Both the position numbers and the translations under genes were made by a program. From Burkholderia guangdongensis (GTDB taxonomy: Bacteria; Pseudomonadota; Gammaproteobacteria; Burkholderiales; Burkholderiaceae): a stretch of DNA of 64,000 bases. The DNA lies in NCBI RefSeq assembly GCF_013403875.1, contig NZ_JACBNX010000014.1, positions 62,001 to 126,000 of the forward strand. Direction: 5' to 3'. A model generated the notes under the pieces. It did not search any database, had not been told where the DNA came from, and was given only the letters and a program-made list of their open reading frames with translations. Position 1 is the stretch's first letter. The number at the start of each line of letters is the position of its first letter. Positions 8,322 through 17,550 of this stretch are shown here, in pieces.

Positions 8322-8969
8322 TTACGCCTGCGCGAAAATCTTCCAGGTCTTCTTTTGCGTGGCCGGATCGGCTTCTTCGTGTACCGAGCAATCGAGGCGC
8401 AGATCGCTGTCCGCGAGCGGCAGATCGAGCGCGGCGCAACGATGCACGGTCGCGGCCTTCTTCGATGCCTTCGTCGGCTGGAAATGCGCGCAGGTCAGGC
8501 ACATCCGCTGGGCCGGCATCGCACCCGCCGCCTGCAGTTCGCGCAGCGTCTTCAGCAACGCGCGATAGAGCGCGCCCTGCTCGTCCGCGCCGAGCAGGCC
8601 GATCGCCTTCGTCAGGAACGATGGCCACTGCAGCGCCTTCTTCGCGGCGGTACGGCCGCGTGCGCTCAGGCGCACCGCGAGCGCACGGCCGTCGTCGAGC
8701 GCGCGCCGCTTCTCGACGAGCCCCTTGGTCTCGAGCGTGCTGACCGCATCGCTCGTCGTCGCAGCGGTGAGCTGCGTCTCTCGCGCGATCTCGCCGAGCC
8801 GCATCGGCCCCTTGCGCTGCAGCAGCAGCACCAGGATCTCGCCCTGCGTCGGCGTCAGTTGCGCGCCTTCCGCCCAATCCCAGGCCTGGCTCCGCATGGC
8901 CGTACTCAATCGCAGCAGGCTGTGGGTTGCACGCCCCGAAGCCTGATTCCCGTAAACGCCGTCACTCAT
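8322..8969 (-). CDS. MarR family regulator with a C-terminal cysteine motif
   Basis: A 215-residue protein. Residues 15-145 are a MarR winged helix (LTPTQGEILVLLL, RLGEIARETQLTAATTSDAV, DGRALAVRLSARG). Residues 150-200 form an unusual extension with four cysteines and nearby histidines (C157-x2-C160-x-H162, H176-x-C178, C194-x2-H197), consistent with a metal or cluster site. The start at 8969 gives a normal MarR N-terminus; upstream codons are intergenic. It heads the apparent operon with the amidotransferase and reductase genes, so it may be a redox- or metal-responsive repressor of them. That role is inferred. Confidence 0.82.
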   Translation of the reverse strand: MSDGVYGNQASGRATHSLLRLSTAMRSQAWDWAEGAQLTPTQGEILVLLLQRKGPMRLGEIARETQLTAATTSDAVSTLETKGLVEKRRALDDGRALAVRLSARGRTAAKKALQWPSFLTKAIGLLGADEQGALYRALLKTLRELQAAGAMPAQRMCLTCAHFQPTKASKKAATVHRCAALDLPLADSDLRLDCSVHEEADPATQKKTWKIFAQA

Positions 8970-9142
8970 AGTCTTTTCGCTTTGCCGCCCCCTCTCACCA
9001 GAGCGGCTTTCGTGGGGAGATCGAATTTCCATCTCGAAACAAGCGCACCTTCGCGGGCGCGCCGGACGCAGCCGACAACGAGGCACACGCAGCGGCCGCA
9101 AAGCCGACATTCTAAGCGAGAGCGGAAAATCGCACAGCTAAG

Positions 9143-9355
9143 TTATCCACGAAAATCTGTGGATATCGACTGAATAACCACAGGGATCGGCTGTGCGCGT
9201 ATTCTCGACAACCCGATTCGCATGTCTGACGAAATTTTTTCATCCCGCGCACGGGCGCGCCACGGCGCGTAATCCACGCCGCTATCCCACCGTTATCCCG
9301 CTGTTATCCGCGTTGCATCTCATTGACTTCACAACGAAATTTCGGGTTATCCACA
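9143..9355. other. Cluster of DnaA-box-like sequences in the 8970-9455 gap
   Basis: This 486-bp gap holds no convincing gene. It contains a perfect DnaA box TTATCCACA at 9347-9355 and near-matches TTATCCACG (9143-9151), ATATCCACA on the minus strand (9158-9166), TTATCCCGC (9293-9301) and TTATCCGCG (9304-9312). AT-rich stretches flank them, including a run of T near 9235 and AAAAATATTTTTT near 9450. CACAG or its complement occurs at 9133, 9157, 9179, 9191 and 9352. Possible roles are a replication origin, a DnaA-titrating site or DnaA-controlled promoters. The motif matches are seen; the role is inferred. Confidence 0.5.
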
Positions 9356-9455
9356 GAACCCGGCGGCCATTGCCAACGATTATTACGAACGTATACGTCA
9401 ACCCGGAGCCGACCTGAATTCCGGGCGATTGATGCATTCGGCGAAAAATATTTTT

Positions 9456-10616
<1,161 letters not shown>

Positions 10617-11831
10617 TCAGTTGCTGTCGCTGCGCTCGCCGACGGCCGACAGGCAGCGGTAGACGAGGAACGGGCCGACGAGCTGCAGCACGACGATCGC
10701 GCACATCACGATCGCGCGCAGGTGCGGATCGAATTGCGGATACGAGCGATAGGTGTCGTCGACGAGCAGATACGCGAGCGCCGACATCGGCGACAGCGCG
10801 ATGCCGAGCGCGACGCCCTGCTTCGTGCCGATCCCGCTCGGCTTCGCGAACATCATCACGCCACCGAGCTTCGCGACGAGCCGCGTGACGATCAGCGCGA
10901 TCGCGAACACGCCGCCCATCGCCAGGTCTCCCCACGTGAACGACGTCAGCGTCAGCACGAACAGGATCACGGTCAGCAGCCAGCCCGCGGTGCCGAAATG
11001 CTCGGGCCACAGCTGCGGACGCGCCTCGAGGTTCTTCACGATGATGCCGGCGATCAGCAGCGTCAGCAGCGTCGACAGCTTCAGCACCTGCGCGACCGCG
11101 ATCGCGAGCATCACGAGGCCGAACAGCGCGACGAACGAATGCTCGTCGCGCATCGTCGCGGTGACGTGGCGAGACAGGTAAATGCACGCGCGCGCGAACA
11201 CGTACGCGGCGATCAGCGAGCCGACGAGCAGGTAGACCGGCTGAAGGATCGTCGCGAACACGTTGCCGTACGTCGCCTGATGCAGCCAGGTCGTCACGAG
11301 CTTCGTCAGCACGATCGCGTACACGCTGTTCAGCGCGGTCAGCGTGATGAGCCGCTGCGACACCTGCCCTTCCGCGCGCAGCTCGGTCTTCAGCTGGATC
11401 ACCATCGCGGGCGACGTCGCGATCGCGATCGCCGACAGCACGAGCGCGACCATCCCCGACACGCCGAGCGCGAGCTGCACGAACAGCACGAGCACGAACG
11501 TCAGTGTCGCTTCGGCGAGGCTCGACGCGACGAGCCACGGATTGCGGCGGATCCAGCGCAGGTCGAGCCGGCTGCCGAGCTCGAACAGCAGCAGACCGAC
11601 CGCGACGTCGATCAGCAGCCGCGACGTTTCGTTGGTTCGCGCGTCGATCACGCCGAAACCGAGCGAGCCCGCGACGAGGCCGATCACCGCGTAGCCGGTG
11701 ATCCGCGGCAGGCGCCACGCGCGGTAGCAAAGCTCGCCGCACAGGCCCGCGGCGAACAGCGTGAGCCCGGCCCAGAACACCGCATCCGGCACGAGCGGCC
11801 AATTGGGCAGGAATGAGAACGCTGACATCAT
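10617..11831 (-). CDS. CPA2-family cation:proton antiporter
   Basis: An integral membrane protein of about 404 residues with roughly 12-13 hydrophobic helices and the CPA2 features GYAVIGLVAGSLGFG, LLLFELGSRLDL and ATSPAMVIQLKTE. It exchanges Na+ or K+ for H+ across the inner membrane. It ends at the membrane domain without a C-terminal RCK/TrkA-N module, unlike KefB/KefC. The start at 11831 is preceded by AAGGAGAAG, 11 bases away, slightly long; an in-frame ATG at 11861 upstream of that site is unlikely. It is followed by ybdK. Its upstream gap of 662 bp is unusually long and motif-rich. Confidence 0.86.
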   Translation of the reverse strand: MMSAFSFLPNWPLVPDAVFWAGLTLFAAGLCGELCYRAWRLPRITGYAVIGLVAGSLGFGVIDARTNETSRLLIDVAVGLLLFELGSRLDLRWIRRNPWLVASSLAEATLTFVLVLFVQLALGVSGMVALVLSAIAIATSPAMVIQLKTELRAEGQVSQRLITLTALNSVYAIVLTKLVTTWLHQATYGNVFATILQPVYLLVGSLIAAYVFARACIYLSRHVTATMRDEHSFVALFGLVMLAIAVAQVLKLSTLLTLLIAGIIVKNLEARPQLWPEHFGTAGWLLTVILFVLTLTSFTWGDLAMGGVFAIALIVTRLVAKLGGVMMFAKPSGIGTKQGVALGIALSPMSALAYLLVDDTYRSYPQFDPHLRAIVMCAIVVLQLVGPFLVYRCLSAVGERSDSN

Positions 11832-12247
11832 CGTGATGACTTCTCCTTTGGAAGCAACCATCAGCGACGCGGAGTCAAGGATGAAGGTTTACGTGCGCGC
11901 CAGCCGAGTGTCGCCCCGAATTTGATTGTTGTGTACGACTGCAGGGCATGGGAACTGCCTGCTCCGCCGCCTGGCGGTGATGTCGTTCAGGCTTGCCGAT
12001 CTCTGATTGTCGGCGTGGTGTGTGAACGGACTGCGCAACCTCGAAGATTCAGATTCGAAATCGCCCGGACCGTTCCGTTGATGCCTGTCTGGCGAGGTGC
12101 CGGACAGACGCGAAGGAGACCGATTGTGCCACAGGTTCACGAAAGGGCAACGGATCGATCGGACGAAATGCCGGCGGCCACGCCGGATGGCCTTTTGATT
12201 CAATGGTTTACTGTATGTATACGTAGTAGAAGTTAACAAGGCCCGCG
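11832..12247. other. Non-coding stretch upstream of the antiporter gene
   Basis: About 416 bp with no family-like reading frame and lower GC than the flanking genes. On the antiporter's sense strand it can form local hairpins, for example GCAGG/CCTGC (11941-11945 with 11958-11962) next to CCGCC/GGCGG (11967-11971 with 11973-11977). It could be a long leader of the antiporter mRNA. No known riboswitch class was recognised. Confidence 0.3.
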
Positions 12248-12475
12248 CTGTGCTGTGGATAACCGTCGTTTACGTCACAGGATCAACGCGTTACCGAATC
12301 CATAACCCGTTGCACAGACTGTGCGGGCACAGCAGGTTTCGTTGAGCAACTTTCGGGCCGTTTCACAGCTGTGACGAGTTACACAGAATGCGTCCACTGT
12401 GCTTGCACACGGAATTCGCATGGATTCCACGCGGTTATCCACAGCGCCGGATGGATAACCGCACCGGGCGCTGTG
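12248..12475. other. Dense CACAG/CTGTG cluster with DnaA boxes and perfect palindromes
   Basis: In 228 bp the pentamer CACAG or its complement CTGTG occurs 12 times, starting at 12248, 12253, 12276, 12313, 12319, 12328, 12364, 12369, 12382, 12397, 12440 and 12471; about 0.5 would be expected in equal-composition DNA. Two perfect DnaA boxes overlap these (12254-12262 on the minus strand and 12435-12443 on the plus strand), and a near-match lies at 12450-12458. Two perfect palindromes are present, GCACAGACTGTGC (12312-12324, odd-centred) and TCACAGCTGTGA (12363-12374). No gene lies here. It resembles an origin-like or multi-site regulatory region. Confidence 0.6.
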
Positions 12476-12493
12476 GTGCTCGGGTGAGCAGGA

Positions 12494-14518
12494 TCAGTCG
12501 GGGGTGCTCACCCGGCCCGCGCGCAGCGCGCGGATCAGGAAGCGGGCGGGATCGATCGCGTCGGCAAGCTCGCGCTCGAGTGGCCACGGCTCGCCTTCGA
12601 GTTGCGACGCGATCAGCTCGGCGCCGAGCGCGGCCCACACGAGGCCGCGCGAACCGTAGCCGAACGCGCCGTAAAGGCCGGCGGTGCGCGGCAGGTCGCG
12701 TGACTTCGCACCGGTGAACGCTTTCGCGCGAGAGAGCGTCTGCGCTTCGTCGGCGAGCGCGCCGATCATCGGCAGACGATCGTTCGTGACCCAGCGGAAC
12801 GCGACGCGGCCCGTCAGGCGATCCGCGTCGGGGATATCGGTGATCAGCCCGGGCAGCAGACGCGCGACGCGCATCAGGTTCTCGTCGTGGCCCGCCGGCC
12901 GCAGCGCGGGATCGACGTCGTCGGGTTCGAACGTCGCGCCGATGAGCAGCGTGCCGTCGTCCAGCGGTACCGCATAGCCGTCGCCGATCACCGGGCACGC
13001 GAGCGGGGCCACTCTGCCCGCGCTGACACTCGGCAACACCGTCAACTGCCCGCGCACGGGTTGCAGCGCGATGTAGCGCTGGCCGGCGAGCCGCATCGCA
13101 TCGCCCGCATTCGCGAGCACGACCGCGTCGGCTTCGGCGATCGCGCGGCCGTCGGCATCGAGCGCGCGCCAGCGTTCGCCGACGCGTTCGAGTCGCGCGA
13201 CCGTGGTGCCGGTCACGCACGTCAGGCGCTCACCGGCCGCCGCGCATTGCGCGGCCGACAGCGCCGCGGGCCGCACCGCTCCGCCTTGCGGAAACAGCAG
13301 CCCGCCCTGCGTTGCGGCGAGGCCGAGATCTCGGCCTAAATACGCGCAGACGTCGTCGACGATGAGCAGACGCGCATAGTCGGGCGGCACGCCGAGCGCT
13401 TCGAACGCCGAACGCATCCTCGCGAAGTCGTCGTCCGATTCCGCGAGATGAAGCAGCCCGTGCGTGCTGCGGCCGAACGCATGGCCCGCGCGTTCGAGCG
13501 CGCGCCAGCGTGCGAGCGCGTGCAGAAAGCCCGCGCGCGTGAGCCGGCTCGCGACGCCGTCGTCGCGCGTCATCAGCGGATGGAACACGCCGGCCGGATT
13601 GCCGGACGCTTCGGCGGCGATGCGGTCGCGGCGCTCGATCAGCGTCACGTGCCAGCCGCGCGCGGCGAGCCGCTCGACGACCGCGCAGCCCGCGAGGCCC
13701 GCGCCGATCACGATCGCGCTGCGTGTTGCCATCGCGGCGGCCGCGAGCGCGCGCGGCGGCTCGTGGCGGCGGATGCGCCAGCGCGGCGCGAATTCGCCAA
13801 CGAGCATCGCGCGCTTGCCCGCGAAGCCATCGATCTTTCGGTATGCGAAACCTGATTCGTCGAGCGCGTGCTTCACGACGCTCGAACTCGAATACGTCGC
13901 GAACGTCGCGTCGTCGTCGGCGAGTTTGGCGAGCGCGCGAAACACGTCGACCGACCAGAGGTCCGCGTTCTTCGATGGCGCGAAGCCGTCGAGATAGAAC
14001 GCATCGGCACGCAGCGCGAGCTTCGGCAGCATCGCGAGCGCGTCGCCGAATACGAGCGTGAGCACGACGCGCCCTTCGTCGAATTCGAGTCGATGCAGCC
14101 CGGGCACGAGCATCGGCCACGCGTCGACGAGCGCGTCGATGTGCCCGCCGGTGAACAAGCCCACGTCTGCCTTAATAGTTGCGTTCGCAACGATATGGGA
14201 CGCGGCGGTGCGCAGGTCGTCGCGCGTGAACGGATGCTTTTCGACCGACACGAAGTGGAGCCGCTCGCAGCGCGCGGGATCGTCGCGCCACGCGGCCCAG
14301 GTCGCGAGGAAGTTGCAGCCGGTGCCGAAACCGGTTTCGACGATCGTAAACGTGCGTTTGCCCTGCCAGCGCCGGGGCAGACGGTTGCCGCCGACGAAGA
14401 CATGATTCGCCTGCGCGAGTGCGCCCGCGGCGCTGTGATAGATGTCGCCGTAAGCGGGAGATACGAGCGTGCCATCGTCGCGGAACGCGAGCGTGGCGGG
14501 AACGAGTCTGTCTGGCAT
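12494..14518 (-). CDS. mnmC: Bifunctional tRNA wobble-uridine modification enzyme MnmC
   Basis: A 674-residue two-domain enzyme. The N-terminal half (residues 1-240) is the SAM methyltransferase MnmC2 (VETGFGTGCNFLATW; FYLDGFAPSKN). The C-terminal half is the FAD oxidoreductase MnmC1 (AIVIGAGLAGCAVVERL; EASGNPAGVFHPLMTRDD). Together they convert cmnm5(s2)U to mnm5(s2)U at the wobble position of certain tRNAs. Both domains look intact and length is normal. The ATG at 14518 is used rather than a TTG three codons upstream. The gene ends 19 bp from the CACAG cluster. Confidence 0.93.
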   Translation of the reverse strand: MPDRLVPATLAFRDDGTLVSPAYGDIYHSAAGALAQANHVFVGGNRLPRRWQGKRTFTIVETGFGTGCNFLATWAAWRDDPARCERLHFVSVEKHPFTRDDLRTAASHIVANATIKADVGLFTGGHIDALVDAWPMLVPGLHRLEFDEGRVVLTLVFGDALAMLPKLALRADAFYLDGFAPSKNADLWSVDVFRALAKLADDDATFATYSSSSVVKHALDESGFAYRKIDGFAGKRAMLVGEFAPRWRIRRHEPPRALAAAAMATRSAIVIGAGLAGCAVVERLAARGWHVTLIERRDRIAAEASGNPAGVFHPLMTRDDGVASRLTRAGFLHALARWRALERAGHAFGRSTHGLLHLAESDDDFARMRSAFEALGVPPDYARLLIVDDVCAYLGRDLGLAATQGGLLFPQGGAVRPAALSAAQCAAAGERLTCVTGTTVARLERVGERWRALDADGRAIAEADAVVLANAGDAMRLAGQRYIALQPVRGQLTVLPSVSAGRVAPLACPVIGDGYAVPLDDGTLLIGATFEPDDVDPALRPAGHDENLMRVARLLPGLITDIPDADRLTGRVAFRWVTNDRLPMIGALADEAQTLSRAKAFTGAKSRDLPRTAGLYGAFGYGSRGLVWAALGAELIASQLEGEPWPLERELADAIDPARFLIRALRAGRVSTPD

Positions 14519-14829
14519 GCGAAACAAAAAGCGTGGCGGCCAGGCCCGGCAAGGGTTTGCCGGATGCGGCCCGGCCGGCCGTTGGCAAAAACCAACGACG
14601 GCGCGCGAGGTCCGATCCGGATGCGCATCCTGCCCGGCAGCCGTATGTCAAAAATTGTCGATCAGTGATTCATTCGGCGAAATACCGATGAAAATCTTTG
14701 AAACCCTTGTCGTTATTGGGTTTGCGCTGCGCTATCATAGCAAGCGCCGCATCGCGGGGCGGCCGCAGGGCACGCCGGGCGGTGCGCCGCGCAGGCCAGG
14801 ATGTTGCGCGGTGCCGTCGCGGACAGCTA

Positions 14830-14857
14830 TCGACGGCCCGTTTCGCGCACGTATAAT
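14830..14857 (+). promoter_or_regulatory. Likely sigma-70 promoter of the HU gene
   Basis: A perfect -10 hexamer TATAAT lies at 14852-14857, preceded at 16 bp by TCGACG (14830-14835; four of six matches to TTGACA). It lies 49 bp before the HU start, and AAAAAGGAA provides a ribosome site at the gene. The rest of the 14519-14906 gap shows a small GCTATCATAGC palindrome near 14735 and no gene. Confidence 0.6.
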
Positions 14858-14906
14858 CGGCGCGTCCGCGCTGTTCGTTTCAACCTAACCTGAAAAAGGA
14901 ACCTTA

Positions 14907-15185
14907 ATGAACAAACAGGAACTGATCGATGCCGTCGCCGCCCAGACGGGCGCCAGCAAGGCTCAAACCGGCGAAACGCTGGACACGCTGCTCGAGGTCA
15001 TCAAGAAGTCTGTGTCGAAGGGTGACTCGGTTCAGCTGATCGGCTTCGGCAGCTTCGGTTCGGGCAAGCGCGCGGCGCGCACGGGCCGCAACCCGAAGAC
15101 CGGCGAAACCATCAAGATCCCGGCAGCCAAAACCGTCAAGTTCACGGCCGGCAAGGCGTTCAAGGACGCGGTCAACAAGCGCTGA
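14907..15185 (+). CDS. hupA: HU-family nucleoid DNA-binding protein
   Basis: A 92-residue histone-like protein ([37 protein letters not shown]). The proline-bearing beta arms that intercalate in the DNA minor groove are present. HU bends DNA and supports replication initiation, repair and chromosome packing. It is a single-gene unit with a perfect -10 box upstream and a very strong terminator just downstream. The symbol hupA is by similarity; hupB would be an equally fair name. Confidence 0.93.
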   Translation: MNKQELIDAVAAQTGASKAQTGETLDTLLEVIKKSVSKGDSVQLIGFGSFGSGKRAARTGRNPKTGETIKIPAAKTVKFTAGKAFKDAVNKR

Positions 15186-15200
15186 ATCCCGCGCCTGTTC

Positions 15201-15234
15201 AAGAAAAAACCCGCTGTCGAGCGGGTTTTTTCTT
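15201..15234. terminator. Strong bidirectional intrinsic terminator
   Basis: A perfect 15-bp inverted repeat (15201-15215 with 15220-15234) with a GTCG loop. The core is CCCGCT/AGCGGG flanked by A6 on the left and T6 on the right, so it works on either strand. It separates HU from the convergent COG0523 GTPase gene. Confidence 0.92.
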
Positions 15235-15290
15235 ATGCGCATGCGGTTTTTTCACCACACGCGCGCGGGCCTTACAAGATTTAACGGTTG

Positions 15291-16562
<1,272 letters not shown>

Positions 16563-16733
16563 TGCGGTATGCATCGACGAAAGAAGGAAGGGCAACCGCG
16601 TCGCCTAAAAAGGGCGCCATCGGCCCGGGCCGGGTGCGCGGCGAACATGCGGCGAACGTGTAGAGTCAGCACGCATTGTGCATCAAACGCGCGGCGCCGG
16701 CCCGGCGCCACGCCCGGCGCCCGGCCCGCCGCA

Positions 16734-17180
16734 TCACTGCCGCGACAGCAGCCCCCACCGCGCGAGGATCGCGGCGATCTGCTGCGCGTACTTGTCGCGC
16801 AGCGACGGCGTCTCGGAATGGTACGCGCCGACCGCCTGCCACGTATTCCCGTACCGGTTCATCTTCTGGCGCAGATGCCACGCGGCGATGTAGACGTTCT
16901 TGCACGGCTGCATCAGCGTCTCGCGTCCGATTCCGTAGCGCGACAGCGTTGGAAGATGGATCGAGTTGATCTGCATCAAGCCGTAATCGGTCGAGCCGTT
17001 CGCATTGCGGTTTAATGCGTCCGGCCGGTTGTGCGACTCCTGCCACGCGATCGCGCGCAGGATCAGCGGGTTCACCTTCTGATACTTTGCGGCTTCGTCG
17101 AAGCAGTCGGCGCGCGCGGTCGTGCCGGCCAGCGCCAGGCCGGCGGTGAGCAGCAAGGTCGAGACGAGCCGGATCTTCAT
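16734..17180 (-). CDS. Small periplasmic lytic transglycosylase (IagB/VirB1-like)
   Basis: A 148-residue SLT-fold protein with a signal peptide (MKIRLVSTLLLTAGLALAG, cleavage likely before DCFDEAAKY). The catalytic glutamate is in AWQESHN, and the fold motifs GLMQINSIH and AYHSE follow. Such enzymes cut peptidoglycan glycan strands to open gaps for envelope machines. It lies divergent from and beside gspD, so it may help insert the type II secretion apparatus, which is an inference. Start 17180 gives a normal signal peptide; the upstream in-frame extension was rejected. Confidence 0.86.
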   Translation of the reverse strand: MKIRLVSTLLLTAGLALAGTTARADCFDEAAKYQKVNPLILRAIAWQESHNRPDALNRNANGSTDYGLMQINSIHLPTLSRYGIGRETLMQPCKNVYIAAWHLRQKMNRYGNTWQAVGAYHSETPSLRDKYAQQIAAILARWGLLSRQ

Positions 17181-17550
17181 GGTGTCGGCGTGGCGGAAGC
17201 GGGTCGGGCGCGGGTTTTCCCGCACCCCGGAATTCGCGCGATGCGCATCGGGACGCCCGTATCATACCGGCAGCGAGCCGCGTTGCGACAGGCGTCGCGC
17301 CGTTCGGCCGGGAGGATCGGCCGGATGTTATACCGCACTTTCGTGTCCGTTTGCCGCGAGTCGAGGCAGGCCTCGAACTTACATCGGGCCGACGCCCGGC
17401 CAACGGATGTCGCTATTTCGTCGCATTCGAGGAGGTCCTCTCTCGATGTGACATTTCGGACATGAAAAACTGCTAATGTCGCTTTTTTCTGGAATCGGCC
17501 CCAAGCAATACTGCCGGATGCGGCCTGAGCCGGCACCGCTTCAAACATCC
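17181..17550. other. Divergent intergenic region between the transglycosylase gene and gspD
   Basis: 370 bp without a convincing gene. A possible gspD promoter element GTGACA is at 17448-17453, with only weak -10 candidates downstream, and a near-palindromic GAGGAGGTCCTC lies around 17430. Nothing else was recognised. Confidence 0.3.

Noticed and set aside
9193..9417. A 74-codon plus-strand frame in the DnaA-box gap
   Set aside because: It has no ribosome site or recognisable sequence, and it runs through AT-rich motif DNA.
11889..12239. Open frames on both strands (11889-12239 minus and 11922-12236 plus) in the antiporter upstream gap
   Set aside because: Neither has a ribosome site, family resemblance or typical Burkholderia codon use; they overlap each other, so at most one could be real and neither is convincing.
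12248..12475. A tRNA or structured RNA in the palindromic region
   Set aside because: The palindromes are short isolated dyads; no cloverleaf or T-loop sequence could be found.
12248..12475. parS centromere sites
   Set aside because: The palindromes do not match the GTTTCACGTGAAAC-like parS core known from bacteria, and parAB is absent.
14469..14888. A plus-strand frame before HU
   Set aside because: It overlaps the start of mnmC and the HU promoter and shows no family features.
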